NCBI GenBank assembly: GCA_032173965.1 | Contig: JAVUNC010000006.1 | Span: 36,427,870 to 36,491,869, forward strand | DNA: 64,000 nucleotides | Direction of reading: 5' to 3' | From: Sitta carolinensis | Lineage: Eukaryota > Chordata > Aves > Passeriformes > Sittidae | In this document: one piece after another, positions 12,176-26,240 of the stretch | How the letters are laid out: each line of letters begins with the position of its first letter | Numbering within the stretch: position 1 is the stretch's first letter | The notes under the pieces: generated by a model | What the model was told of the DNA's origin: nothing | The model's input: only the letters and a program-made list of their open reading frames with translations | Databases searched by the model: none | Program-made: the position numbers and the translations under genes

Positions 12176-15100
12176 ATGAACTAGAATAAAAATAGGTAAA
12201 AAAAAAGACCTAAATGTCAGATCAATAAGGAGTCAAGAAAATGTCAGTGGAATTACTTCATGTCTTAAAGCACAAATGTTCAAAATTTGGGTGATGTTCC
12301 TTGTTATTTAAATGATGCATAATGATTCTATTATAAGTGAAATATGGGGTTTTAAGATAAAATAACTTTTTTCCAAAAAATTATAGAGTAAATATACTTG
12401 AACGTCAGCTTAATATTAGATTTTACTTTTACTCTTAAAAAAAAAGAAGTAATATAATTTCTATAATGAGTCATAGATTTCCTCTCTGGATAAAGTATAC
12501 ATCATAACAAGATTGACAAAGATGTTAGAAACTATCCAGGAAAAGGGAGAAATACTAGAATAAATTTTAGCTGGAATACTCAGTACTTTTGTAAATAACC
12601 TGAAATCCTAATCTAGTGGTTTAGGTAGAAGGTCACACAAGTTCCCAGACATTAAAGATATCACTTATAATATTCATAAATAAAATTTGTGCACCTGTGC
12701 AGGAGGCTTGCATCATGGAAAAAATGTTTTCCACACATATATCAAATGATAGAAGAATTTATCAGTTAAAGAAGTTTGTAAATAAACTGAAGTAAAGTAT
12801 TTTGACCAAAGTATTGACTATGTTCTTTTGGGGAGATAGGGTGGAATTTGGTTGTGGTTTTTGTTTGTTTCTTTCTTTCTTTATGGGGTTTTGGCAGAAA
12901 ATGCAATCAGTGACTCTGAAACATGTTTTGAGTATAACTTGGCTTTGCCACATTGTGTAGTCAGGGAAATTAAAAAATTTTGAATATTTGCTTTTAACAT
13001 TTTCTATTGAAATATTTTGTTTTCTAGGCTTTTAAAAAAATTAAAAATACTTAGAAATCTATCTTGTAAACTCTTAGCCGTTATTTGGACTATTAAAAAC
13101 TGTCCAAGCTTAAGTAATGTTTTAGTTTCACCACTGAACAAAGCCTTCCTTTCCACTATTCTAGAACTGCCCCCAGAGCAAAAGCAGTTGTTACAACTAC
13201 TCCAACTGTGCTTGTAGTAGTTGAAAATAGTTCTGTGCATTTTGGTTTAGATCAAAGCACAATCAAATCACGTACTGTGTGAGGGGGTTAGAATCCATTG
13301 CGTGCCACTTGAATATGGATAGCTGTTATTTCAGGTTTATTTATGAGGGCAGTCCTTTATTATCTAATGTTTTGTCTGCACTTGCATATTTTATGGACTT
13401 ACAGGAGACAAGACAGGAGAGAAGTAGACCTTAAGTCTCAAGGCTATTGAGGCTGCCAAACTCAGACTAGCTATTAGCTCTGAGCTGGAGCTATGCCTTT
13501 GCTAACAGAAAAACAGCAGCGTAAGTCACTGAGGTGAAGGTTTATTAATTCTTCCCTGCCTTCACTGGGTTAACGTGTTAAAGATAAGGTGGCTAAATTT
13601 AGAGCTTTGTAAGATAAGAGTAAGTGATACCTTGTAGGCTGATACGTGTATGACTTCTGGTACGTGCTACAAATTACTACTTGAGCTAAGGCTCAGTCAC
13701 CTATTAACCTGCTGCTGGTTACAGAGGCTCCAGATTGATTGATGACAAGATTTTATTGTTTGGAGGGAAAAAAAGAAAATGAGAGACTATCCTTTTTTTC
13801 TAGTTCTGAAGAACCACAAGCACACAAAACAGATCCTACAGCTATGCTAAAAAAAGCTGAAACTTGCCTGTATTGCAGACTTCAAGTGTATTTTGCTGGG
13901 GGTTATGAACATTTGTAATCACTAATTAACTTAGCTATGAAGATAAAAACTGTTTTGTCAACACAGAGAGTTTCACTGAGGAGTGGGGAAAACAGGGTGG
14001 GTCATAACACCCAGCTCTCAAAAAAGTTTTTGCTTGTGTGGGATAAAGTTCTACTTGTCTATACTGGCAAAATGCTTGTGTTATAGACATCTGATAAATC
14101 ACGCAAGAAAATGATAAGAGGGAATGTTTGTGTGCACACACTACAAAGCTGTGAATGTTGCATTTCAAGTTAGTATTTATATTTTTTGGATGAGTAACAA
14201 AGTGAAAGGGTTTATGGGGAGTGGATAAAAAATATTGACTTAGCTTTTTCTTAGAGGTAATTAATGGTATTACAAAATTATATGCTTTTGAAACATTTAT
14301 GATATTTCACATGGACAGTGAAATATCCTTCTGACTGAAAATACTAGGTACCATCTCTTTATGCACTAACTGGGAAGTGTGAGAATTATGTAAGCTCTAC
14401 AGTTGTTAACACTCAAGTTTTATGCTGTACAATAGTTCCAAAGGAAAAAAAATATTTAAACTGAGTTTCTAGAACAAGGGTCGGGTTATGTCAGAATTAT
14501 GCATACTCTTTCATCCACGTAAATTTTTCTCTATATATTTACAGAGTTTCAAAATGAATGTAACTGGCAACAAACAAAATGCAGCTAATATTTCCATATT
14601 GGTTTTTAAGTTGTGAGAGGGTAGGCTGGAATAATTTATGGCTGAGTGAGTGACAGAATATGTAACTTGCATCACTTTATTCTCCTTTAAACTTATTTAT
14701 GCATCAGATCTGAGCCTTGGAACACAGACTAATTTGTTAGGTAAAATCTGTTCTGCAGACTTCTATCTCAACACTACCATCAATAATTTTGCTTTTGTTG
14801 TTTGTTTTATGATTTGAGCCTTTGTAAGCTGTTATGTATAACCTCGCTCACCTCCTATGTTATTCATGTTCTTAATATGGCCTAGATTTATAGAAGATAT
14901 GTGAGTACATAATGTTACTTACTGGAAAGAACACTGATGTTCTTATTTATATCACTGCATGGAAAGAAAAAGTTCAGTTAAAGTAATAAATACTTTACAG
15001 TAAGACATCTCAGTGTCCCCAGATTATGGACAACAATGTTTATGGGTGAACATGTAAAGAAATTTTTTTGGGGGTGAGTGGGTAAGATAGCTAGATGTAA

Positions 15101-15556
15101 ATTTATAATCTGCCATAAAATATAACATTATATTGAAGTAAAAGGATATATGTGAATATTTAACTCTTCTTTTGAAACTATTCTGATTATAGAGATATTT
15201 ACATAGTTGCACATTCTGTCTCTGGAAATAGGTTAGTAATGAGTGATCTGTTAGTAAAAGATTACATGTTTCTCTAATCATTTTATCTGAAAGAGCTGGT
15301 CAGAAATGCTTTTTGATTTGGTTTCATTCGAGATGTGCTGATCCCATTGGTTTACAGGAAATATTTACTAGAGGAATCAGTTTCCTCTCTGTGGTGTGTA
15401 TTTCAAGATTTATGAACTGAATTGTTAGGAAATGGCAAATTGACTAGGGGAAAGTGGGAAAAGCAGTTATAGGATTGATGTGCTGCAAATAATTGCACTT
15501 TTCTTGTCATCTATTAAGATAATTATATACATGAAAGAATGACAAGGTTTTATTTA

Positions 15557-15558
<2 letters not shown>

Positions 15559-15587
<29 letters not shown>
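15559..15587 (+). repeat. poly-T tract (29 T)
   Basis: An uninterrupted run of 29 T, followed by CTGCTAGG. If transcribed on the plus strand it would look like the pyrimidine tract of a splice acceptor, but no coding exon follows. Confidence 0.95.
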
Positions 15588-16454
15588 CTGCTAGGACATG
15601 TAATTCAATTGGTATCTTTTATGAAGCAACAGACAGATAATCACTAAAGTGGACACTTAAGAATAGGTGTAGCCTGAACTCTGATCCAAGGCCTTGTAAA
15701 ATAAATTTCAGTTTCTACATTACGTGGAGCTTGGATTAGGTTTAAAGGTACTGTAGGTTTGAGAAATGTCATACAAGCTGTTTTTAAAAAGTCTACATGA
15801 AGATATAATTCACTTTCTTGGCTTCCAAGTTCTACTTCTGCCATGTAATTGTGTGCTGCTATTTCATGTGACGGCACAGCTTCTAGTCACAGTTTCAGGG
15901 ACATATACAAGAGGACACAAGGGGTTGCCTACACTGTCATCACAGTGTTTTAGGATAGTGACAGCTCAAATTTATTATTATTTTTGGCTTCCAGGAATTT
16001 ATTAGTGTAACTTGTCAATACCACAGCTTTATGGACTGTATTAAGCCACTAAGGCATCAAGCAACTTATTTTATCTGTCATTTTATTAACTTTACTTTAA
16101 AGATAATACATCTCTTTTCAATTTGTTTGTAGGATTTAACTCACCTTATAAAGGGAATATATTAAACTAATGTTGTTACAATCAAAATAGAAAATATTAT
16201 CGTCTCATCTCTAATCAGCTTCAGAGTTTGATTTTTATATATACAAACCTCTTTCAATGTCATACCAACTATGTGGATTTGAAATAACATGCATGTTTAT
16301 TTTTCTACCCATGGTAATTTCTGAACAATGGTACTATATGCATTCCATTCACTGAATCGGTGTAAAAAAATGCATTTAAAGAAAAAAGAAAATGCAGATT
16401 TTTTTTTTAGAGTAGCAATGATGAACATTATTGGCCTGTGATCTCTCTTTTCAG

Positions 16455-16704
16455 GATATACTACATTAGCAGAGTCCAGAGGAAAAGACTGGGGGAAACT
16501 CCAGTCTTAGCCATGTTTGGTCCTGCTGCAGGGTCCACATTCAGCCACTGTCCTCTGGATGATCTCACACCTTCCCAGGGCCCCTTCCCCTCTCTGAATC
16601 CAAGGCAGGAGGTGGCCCTGGGAGGCCTCCAACTCCCCATCACCAGTTCTGCTCCCACCCCATTTCTGCAATGGGGTGATACTCTTCTGGCTACCCTTCT
16701 CTAA
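16455..16704 (+). other. GC-rich exon-like patch with an open frame; not recognised
   Basis: A G+C-rich island in AT-rich surroundings. It begins just after a splice-acceptor-like 'tctcttttcag' and stays open on the plus strand for over 80 codons to a TAA at 16702-16704. An in-frame ATG is at about 16513. The frame is rich in Pro, Gly, Leu and Thr and matches no family I know. The minus strand is also open for about 65 codons, which is typical of GC-rich DNA and weakens the coding reading. It could be a terminal lncRNA exon, a decayed repeat or chance. Confidence 0.2.
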
Positions 16705-17800
16705 TAGCTTTACCAGAAGTGAAACAGAAAGAAAAGTACCTGAGATCTCTGAGCAAAGAGTGCTACTTATTTTAACAGTGTTCTATAAATATTTTATTAA
16801 ATCTGGGTTCTCTATTATGTTGTGAACCCTGGGAAGAAAGTTCCTACAGAAGTGACGTTATTAAGAGCAAGAGCTGCACCTGTCAAAACTGAAGACATAT
16901 AAAGCATAAGATTTTTTTTATCCTGCTCTCATATGATCTCATATACTAAGAAAGAAACATGGACAAGTTTTTATTTCATATTGATAAGGCTATATTTGGA
17001 GTATATTTGATTTCCATTGATCAGTTTTGAGACTGATTTAATATCCATCATTTTTCTATTTCACTTAGCTCTTCCAGACCCTAGCAAATCAGGCAACAGA
17101 AATTTTAGTGCCAGGGGCTACTTATGGGATGGCAGAAGAAGAAGAGTGCTTTTGTATATTGAAACTCTGCATAAGTATGAGGAAGTAACTCATGACATCT
17201 GCACGAAAGCATTTGTTAGGAAAGTCTTTAGATGCCTGGAGGAACTGTTCTACCTAACTGTAGGCATTAAAGAACAAATGTGGATTTTATCTTCCTAACA
17301 TCACATTAAAGTGGAGATGAGTTCTCTCAGTCTGTCAGCTTGCTGAGGGCCTGAATTGCCTTTTAGCAGTTACTGAAATACCCTCACAGAGGGAGCAAAG
17401 GGTGAATAGGCTTCTGACTAGATTCCTGAGGTTTATAGGGATGAATTTTCATTTATATATGCTGCAAATTTGTGAGTTAAAAATGCAGTCATCCTGCCAG
17501 AGCTGGATGTCACTGTGCTAAAGCTATCTCAGAGCAGGTCTCTGGCTTATTCTTATTTGGTCATCTCCTGACAGGTTTGGCTGGTTTTGACACTTGTATG
17601 TCATGCATAACATTGCACACAGATCCAGGCTGTGAATCCAGAGGTGTTTAATGCTGGCTGTCATTAGAAACCCAAAGCAAGGGAAAAGACCTGGTTTGAA
17701 ACAGTCTCCTTTCCTCAATATTACTCACTACTTCTTACCCTGCTCAGCAAGGTGTCTATTGTTTATTTCACTTTAATGCTCTGAAATTTGGAAACTTACA

Positions 17801-19309
17801 GGAGGTGGAAGCAAGGGCAGGTAGCTCAACAGGAATACAGAGGGATTATCCAAATAACCAGGAATCAGATTATGAAAGCTAAAGTTCTGATATAATTAAA
17901 TCTGGTCTGGAATATCAAGGGCAATAAGAAAAAGTTCTATAGCTGTGCTGGTGATAAAAAGAGTATTAGGGAGAATATAAGCCCTCTGAAAAGAAAATGG
18001 GAGACATGGTTACCCAGAAGAGGGAGAAGGCTGAGGTTCTCAACAGCTATTTTTGCCTCAGTCTTCACCAGTAGGTGTTCTTGCCACACCACCCAAATTG
18101 CAGATGACAAAACCAAGGACTGGGACAATGGAGGACCATCTGTTATAGGGGAGGATCAGTTCTCAGACTGTCCAAGGAACCTGGAGATGTTCAAGTCCTT
18201 GGGTCCTGGTAAGATGCATCTGAGGGTCCTGAGAGAACTGGCAGAGGAAGTGGCAAAGCCACTATCTACGTTCTCACTATTTGAGAAGTCCTTGCAGTCT
18301 GGTGTAGTTTCCATTGACTGGAAAAGAGGAAGCATAGCTCGCACTTTTGAACAAGGAAATAAGGAAGGCCTAAGGAATCACAAGCCAGTCAGTCTCACCT
18401 CAGTGCCTTACAAGATCATGGGGCAGATTCTCCTTGAATCTATGTGTGTAGAAAATGAGGTAAGTAGTGACAGCTAACTTGGCTTCAGCAGGGGCCTCAT
18501 CAGGCTTGACAGGCGGGCCTGTGTGCACCTCATGAAGTTCAACAAGGCCAAACGCAAGATGCTGCAGCTGGGCCAGCAATCCAAAGCACAAATACAGGCT
18601 GGTCAGAGAATAGATTGGGAACTTCCTGAGGAGGACTTGAGTGTGCTGGTGAATGAGAACCTTACCTTGTCTTGATAATTGTGTGCTCACAGCCCAGAAA
18701 GTTAGTTGTTTCCCTGGCTGTATCCAAAGCAGCATGGCCAGCAGGGTGAGGGAGGGGATTCTGTGCCTCTGCTCTGCTCTGCTCCGGTGAGACCACACCT
18801 GCAGTGCTGCATCCAGCTCTGGTGCCTCATACAGGAGAGGTCATGGATATGTTGAACCGAGTCCACAAGAGTGCTATGAAGGTGATCAGAGGGATGGAGC
18901 ACCTCTTAGGAAGACTGGCTGAGAGAGCTGGGGCTGTTCATCCTGAAGAAAAGTCTCCAAGGAGACCTTATAGCAGCCATTGAGCTAAAGGGGGCCTACA
19001 AGAAAGCTGGAGAGGGACATTTTATAAGGACATATAGTGATGGGGCAAGGGGGAATGACTTCAAACTCAAAGATAGTAGATTTAGATTAGACATTAGGAA
19101 GAAATTGTTTACTATGAGGGTGGTGTGGCACTGGAACAGGTTTTCCAGAGAAGCTATGGATGCCCCATCCCTGGAAGTGTTCAAGGCCAAGTTGGATGGG
19201 GTTCTGAGCTACCTGGTCAGGTGGAAATTGTCTGTGTTCATGGTAGAGGAGGTGGAGCTAGATGATGTTTAAGGTTCCTTCCAATTTAAACTATTTTATG
19301 ATTCTCTGA
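17801..19309 (+). mobile_element. CR1 LINE copy, plus strand, 5'-truncated, with the reverse-transcriptase core deleted
   Basis: The element runs from the endonuclease/RT linker to the 3' end. The frame at 18187-18477 encodes the N-terminal part of a CR1 reverse transcriptase, including the segments 'EVAKPLSTF', 'DWKRGSIA' and 'KPVSLTSVPYKIM'. A stop then interrupts 'DS*LGFS'. The sequence jumps at about 18490-18525 to the region encoding 'HLMKFNKAKRKMLQLG', which in intact CR1 lies after the catalytic FADD-type motif. The palm domain is therefore missing. The remainder (about 18525-19260) follows the thumb/C-terminal region with stops and frameshifts. The copy ends with 'aaggttccttccaa' and a degenerate ATTCTATG-type tail at 19290-19309, without poly-A, as expected for CR1. 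Antisense frames at 18400-18798 and 18702-18902 are shadows. The copy is dead and cannot transpose. Confidence 0.93.
18187..18477 (+). pseudogene. CR1 reverse-transcriptase N-terminal fragment
   Basis: This is the longest surviving piece of the CR1 ORF2 protein in the window, about 96 codons. It covers the finger region of the RT up to the 'LTSVPYKIM' motif. The codons before it are degenerate, and it ends at a TAA that replaces a sense codon in 'DSQ-GF'. No catalytic aspartate pair is present, so it cannot act as a polymerase. Confidence 0.9.
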
Positions 19310-22300
19310 AAAATACATAAACATCTGATCTACTGTTTGCAGATACATAATTAAGCTTTGTAAATTCAAACAAGTTTGGAAGTTAAAAGTTTGGAATATC
19401 CATATTAAGATCTTCAGTCTGAGCTAAAGTCACCTTATGACATTAGAGAAAGGTTATAAAAAGCATGGCTCTAAACCAGTGTGCCTTTTATATATCCATT
19501 GGATAGCATTTCCTCTCTTGTTACATAGTAAATTTTTAGTAAAGGACCTGTGCGTCAGGGACATCTGGACTGTACTTTTTGTTTAGACAGTAGAAATGTG
19601 AAAAAGCTGATATAATTATCTACAGTTTATTTCTGATGACACCTTGAAGAACTAAACGGTTTATTTGCTGATCTGCATGATGTTCGCAATAAAAGCTCTC
19701 CCCCAACACCAACCAATCAACCAAGCAAACAAATAAAAAAAAATTGGTTCCAAAAATTGCCCTTGATTATGAGCAGGTAGCAGATCCTTTTCTGAAGACC
19801 ATCTTATCTTTTTTGTTATACTCGCACACAATTTGTTCAGCTTATTTAACAAGGAAGAAATTATTAGAAGGCAAACAAGAATTCATTCAATTCAGAAGAC
19901 TTATCCTTGTATTACTGAACTACTAACTTACTGAAACATACAGTGCTGTAAAGGCCCTTATTGTAAGTTGGGCATAAATATTGCCAATAAATACTGGCTC
20001 CTGAATAATATACTTTCTTAAAGAAGTTCAAAGACATACTGTATTATAAACTGCAGTAATACCAATGTTGCTTCAGTTGCGAACATCTGTTCAGAACATT
20101 TCTTTAGTCAACACTTCTTTTTTTAAAAGCAGAAATCTGAAGAGAACATCAAACTATAGCCATTACATCAGTTAAAGGCTTTTCACACCTCTGTGAGGTA
20201 CAATTTTATGCAAGCTTTCACAAATCACTAAACTTTAAATGAAAGCCTGACACCATTTTGTGTACGAAACATTTCCAAAATTCACTCAGCGGCAGGTATA
20301 AAGAAAATAATGTCTTTGGCTAAGAACGTGTCTTTTAATTGTGTATATAAATAAAGTATTTCTTCAATCACTTCATGGCTAAGATTCAATCTCTACTCAA
20401 AAATATTATCATGGGCAACATTACCAGAAAGCTGCTGGTAGAAGTTATAAAATTATTCAGAACGTCCCTGGCAAAAAATCTTATGAAGCCTATAGAATTT
20501 AAAACTTCAGAACAATTATGTCAGATTAATCACTATCTTGCTTCAATTTCTCTGGTAGAACTACAGAATAATTTTGGAGGACTCTGCAAAAGAACTTCTG
20601 TAAGGACAGAGATGCATATAAGTCATAACCTGAATTTATTTGCAATAGAAATTAAAGGAATAACAGGATTTTTATCTCTTCAGTGGCATTCACATTCCTG
20701 GTATAATAGTATGCCTTTTACAGCAATGACAGATGAATTCAGAGGGTTGAGGATACACATTAAGGAGCATTAAAATGTACACGTGTATATCTATTATATT
20801 TATATCGATAATTCATTCTTTTATGTCTCTCAGAAGTATTGCCACCATTATATCTAAACATGTATTATGGACTCTTTTTGATTCTTCATATGACTTGAAC
20901 ATTTCCTATATGTGTTTTATTTTATTTGGGTAATTAAATTCAGTAAGGTTCTACATTTTATTTTTAGAATATTTCAGATGAAAATTCTCAGCAGAGGTGC
21001 TCCCCTTTGTAATGAGTTCATAAGCTTTGACTAGATCAACTGTAATATATCTGAGGAGCTAAACTCCTTCCTCTTAAATCTCTGAGCCATTTGCAAATAA
21101 TTACTTGATACTTTTTTCCCAGTATGATGCATCTATGTGGGTTTTAAACTATTTTTTAATTATTTATTATTCAAAGGTGGAAGCATGATATAACTTAGCT
21201 TTGCCTTGACTAGAGGGTTGGTATAGTGTTCTTTGTGAACAAAAAGGGGCTTAAATAAGAGCATTTGCTGTTACATGCCAATAGAAGAGTACCTTGTAAA
21301 GACAATGGTAAGGATCAATGAAGAGACCCTGTTCTGTCAGTCCACATGAGATCAAGACAGGTGCCACAGTCATTCTCAGACATCAAATAGAGATAACACC
21401 TATTTCCAAAATAGCTTTTGATTATTTTATTTCAAGATTCACTGCAGAGCAGATGTGACATAAGGTTATCTATAATTACTTTTTTGTGTGTGTTTTCTTT
21501 TTCAAGTCCTGGTCTCAGATTTCAAAAATGGAGCTGCATGTTATTCTAAAATTCTTATAACTAATAGCAATACATTTGATTCCTGAAGCTTTTTGTTTTG
21601 GTTTGTGGTTTCTTTGACTATCTTATGCCTTTTAAAAGTTTTCTCTGCTATGCAGCTGAAATCAAATATTTGTGATGGTTTTTTTTGTTAATTCTTTGAT
21701 ACTTCACCAAACTAATGATCTTATGTGTTTTTTTTTTAACATCTTAAGTTTTTAAGTGAAAAAGAATACTGACTTGCCAGAAGTAAAATTAATTCTCTAG
21801 TTCATGAATTTTTTGTACTGTGTGTTTATGAAGAAGTTCATAAAGATAATCAGATTCAAGGATACATTTCAATGGACACTGAGTTTCCCAGCAGTATTTA
21901 TTCATAATTTAGCTCTCTGAGTATTAAAGATAGAAATGAGATATGAATGAAGACCTGTTCTGAAGCACTGACATTTTTATCCATTTTTATATTGCTTTTG
22001 GTATATGTGTTATTATGAGACAGTATGGAGGAAAATATATCCCTTAAGACAACGTTTTAAGGGGACTTGATGAAAATATGTAGGTGTTTTGTTTATAATT
22101 AAAATACTTGGATCACTAACATAAAAAGAACATGTTTTTGGATTTGATTCATGCACATTATGTAAATGATAATTCAAACCCACATTTTAATTTGAAAATC
22201 AATATTAGAACCCACTAAAAAAGTTTCATTTTTTAAAAAATTCTCTACAGATAAGATTTCGTCAAAGAGATTAAAGTTCTAATCTCTATATTCAGCATGT

Positions 22301-22701
22301 TAGCTGTCTACTCTGCTTTAAGCCAGAAGTTCACATTTTGGTAACTGAATTTCTATGGTTCCTGTCACATTTGATCTATTGCCATTTCTTTACAAAGGCA
22401 GGGCCTAAGAGTTTTATTGAAAGGACAGATGAAAACAAGGAGAACTAGGTTTCAGTTCCTTTGTGTGTGTAGAGGAGGCGGAAGGATCAAGGGAAGTTAT
22501 TCTAGATATACAGACCTATGTCCCTTGTAGATTTCTATCACACATTTTCAATAAATGTTTTAAGTGCATATCTTAATATCTTCTAGGAGTAGAAATGAAA
22601 ATTTTTACAAAGACAAAAAGGATAATCCTCTAATATATTCTCTGAAAAACACATATTCAGAAAACATCTCTCCAGCTTGCTAGAAGAAGCATTAACTTTC
22701 A

Positions 22702-22729
22702 CACAGGTTATTAAACACAGGTTATTAAA
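22702..22729. repeat. perfect tandem duplication of a 14-mer
   Basis: CACAGGTTATTAAA occurs twice, head to tail, with no mismatch. This suggests a recent slippage or duplication event. Confidence 0.95.
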
Positions 22730-25700
22730 CAAAAACCTGCATTATTTTCATTTTGATGATGTTGATAATGGAAATTCATTTTAAACAGGGCAGCTAATTA
22801 GTCAACTGCACAAACGTAATTTATTATGTTCTTCTAAAAATTTGAAACTATTTGTTTAAAGACTAATTTAATGTTATGCTTACCAATTATCAACTTAGTT
22901 TCCAAATGCCATTTTTAATAGGAGCTAGAAATTCCAATACTACTATCATAACTGATCATTTAATTCATTGACTCAGAACATGAAGGGATTGTTTGACTGA
23001 AGACATGAACTAGAAGTCACTGTTCATAACACTTTGTGGGGGAGATGGAAACAAAGAAAGAAAAAAAACAACCTAGCCCTTTTATCTTATGGTATTAAAA
23101 TAAAAAAAAAATTTCTTCAATGCATACATTTCTAGATTTTTTATTTTTAAAAAATATTATTTTTATTAATTTTTTTTTTTATTAAGAACTGGAGTCCTAT
23201 TCAGAATACTTGCTGAATCAAGATTATACCAACTTTCAGATACCTTTTCACTTGTGAATAATTTATTTTATGCAAACAAATGCTTGCATTTTCAAGCATT
23301 ACTTAATTGGAACATTTCACAAATGTTATTAATCTCCTAATAAAAAAAGAGATCTCATCGGTTGAAAGGTTGTTACTCAGTAAAAAAAAGCTATGTTTAT
23401 AATACTGAAATTATTTGTTTACTGCATTTGCACCTATCAAAAAATTTATTTTTCTTCCAAGCAGATCTTATTTTCCTAGAAGAGCAAATTTCCCATTGTA
23501 AATACTGACAGTGAAATATTTTTCCCAGAACAGGAGTGATTACTGCTTTGGTACTAGAAGAACTTTCTGTGAAAGAGCAACACTGAGATACAGCAAGTCA
23601 CTTCTAAAGTTTCTAAAATATTTTTCATTTCATTTTTTCTGTTCTTTTTTATATCTCATCTCAAAAATGTTCTTCATGTGCTATTAGTAGTGTATTTTAA
23701 TAGCTGAAGAAAAATAAAAATGGTGAAACTATTTGCAAAACACTCTGAATATTTTTAATAGATTTTTATAAAATAGGTATAGAATGCCTTATTAGTTGTT
23801 TGATGAAAGCATTGCTATAGTTCATTTGTAGTAAGGAATTCATGTTTCCCAAATATCCCTGGGTATATTGCTTATTCAATACTATAACATCACTGTAGTA
23901 GTGTGCAATAATATATAGTCCTTTACTATAAATCTATGTAGAATAAATATATAAATATATATATTTTCCTAGTTAAAAAGAAATAAAAAGCCAATGTGTG
24001 TTCATTATGACCTTACTGTTACTCACCATTCATCGCATAAAGACAGAATGAAAAACACAGCTTCAGAAAATTTTTAGATTCTTAATCCTAGCAAACAAAA
24101 TAAGATATTTCCTGGGTTTTTTCCTCCTCACTGAAGCTCAAGTTCATAAGCTGGACATTAGTTCTTTGTGTGCAACATTTCACTAAAAAGAAGAGCTATA
24201 GTTGGCAGCAGATCCAGAATAGCAAGTTTGGGTTTTTATAGTCCTTGATATAATGAATGCAAGTGAAACTTTTTTCTATTTAAATGGTGCTGTAGCTATT
24301 TCTTTGTCAGCAACTGGTGCATATAAGATAGTAATTAAAGTAAAATTTTCATTTTTTAGGTACTTACCCTTGATTACTGCCAACTGAATTCTTGTTGTTC
24401 AGACATATTATCAATCACTGGTGTGACTTTATCCTTCATGATGTGCTAAAGCACATGGTTGATATTTCAGGATGATTACCAACTCCCAGAATGCTATTTT
24501 GCCATTCTGTACAATAATTAATGAAAGTTACATGTGCAGACCCACTTATTTTATTGAAATTCAAATGACTGTGCAGTAAAATTTCTGAAATATATGGCAT
24601 AAATTGTGGAGGCCAACATGATTATAAATAAAATTATTCATATCTATGCAGTATTTACTTAACTTCCACATTTAGAAGTCTCCTGTCATGTTTTCTTTTT
24701 GAAATGATACCCTAAGGAGATATTCCTGGGGTAAAAATAAAAAAACCATTATGAAAGCTAGTTCCCTTAGTTGTAGGCAAATCTTATTATAATGAAGATT
24801 TCTCTAACAAAATCATGGCTTTTAAGCAAGTTTCCTCTCAGGCTTGAATATGATTCTGTGTGTCCCAGAAAGAAAATGTCTTTAAATTTGCTTTATTTCA
24901 GACTGACCTTTTCTAAGGGCACCCTGAAACCAGATCAGGTCTCAACTCATTCATTGGAAGGACTTTTCAAAAGTCAGAGGTGGAGCACAGCTGCCTGAAG
25001 CATAGGTGTTTTGTGGTGAGCATCTCAATAACTTCTTTTGAGGCTTACCAGCACTGGAAAGAGTTCAAAATCTGATTTAGAATAAACACAAAAGTGATGC
25101 TTCTATTCAAGCTGAATTTTGTAGCAACTATTTTTTGAAATAAGGGGCAAGTATCTTAACTTTAATTTATTTTCTTCATTTTTGAGGCCTTTGATAAAGA
25201 ATCAAACAGGGAGTTTAAGCCAGAACTCATAAATACTCACTGGTGCTTAAAGAAATTAAGGCAAAGAGTAACTTGTGTTCCCTTGAAACTTCAAGGCTTT
25301 ATCTGTATATGTTTTATTCATATACATTTCTGAATATTTTTGAACAACCCCAAGCTCTATGAACTTAAAAATAGAAAAATTCTCTTCATGCAGGTAGTTT
25401 TTGTTAGAAGTCTAATAAATAAAAGCCAAACCCTGAATCAAAAACTGGTGGTCCAGAAAAGGAACAGTATGTGAGTTTGTGATATTATAAAATAGTATTA
25501 ACCAACCTTTACAAAAACTAGTAGAGAAGAAGGTTAAGTTATCACTCGAAAACATTCTTCCTGTGGAAAAAAATAGCCTCTGTTTGTCTTGCTGCTCTTT
25601 GGTATGAATTGTTTCCCTTTTTTTTTTCTGAACAAGAGGGGTGCAGGTTTATATTTATTCTACACTGATGAGAACGAGTCTTTGTAATTCAAATAGAGAA

Positions 25701-26179
25701 ATGAGTTGTTTATTCACTTATTTAAGTGAAGCATTTTGAATTTGAAACTGGTATGCTTTTAAAGTATGTATAAAAATGGTAGAGGGAGAAAAAGCAAGAG
25801 GACTGATTCAAATGAAGTAGAAATGTAAGGTTCTCATTTGATGGCTTGAATGAATGCTTTCTGCACTAAGAGCCATTTGAAATAAAGAAAAACATAAAAA
25901 TTAAACCTTAGCAAGGTAGACAGAATTGCAATCTCCACTCCACTCCAAAAAGGAATATTTTAAATATAAATGAATCTACCTGATTTTCTGTTGAATATTA
26001 ATGATTTGAGTAAAAGGTAAATAGCCCGTTGTCAAGAGGGCCACATGGTGTGCTTTGAACTGGGAAAGTCCATACTCTCTTTCAAGTCTGAGAATATTTA
26101 GAAAAGTTGGTAAGAGATTTGGATACATATATCACACAAGCATACATGTATGCATATATTTATACATGTAAACACAGGG

Positions 26180-26240
26180 TTTTTTTGTTTTTTTTTTTTT
26201 TTTTTTTTTTTTTTGTTTTTTTTGTTTTTTTTTTTTTTTT
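26180..26240 (+). repeat. T-rich tract (61 nt, three G interruptions)
   Basis: 61 positions of T with single G interruptions at 26187, 26215 and 26224. The minus-strand lysine-rich frames here (26098-26320) are artefacts of this tract. Confidence 0.95.

Larger units (their letters stand above)
12180..17800. other. AT-rich non-coding stretch
   Basis: No gene or transposon is recognised apart from the T-tract at 15559-15587 and the GC-rich exon-like patch at 16455-16704, listed separately. The 93-codon frame at 17017-17298 is compositionally plausible but shows no domain that I know. It uses an internal start in AT-rich DNA, so I treat it as chance. Confidence 0.6.

Noticed and set aside
18400..18798. 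132-codon minus-strand frame
   Set aside because: It is antisense to the plus-strand CR1 element.
20375..20773. 132-codon ATG-initiated frame on the plus strand
   Set aside because: No recognisable domain or signal. About one frame of this length is expected by chance in this much AT-rich DNA. No splice or promoter context was seen.
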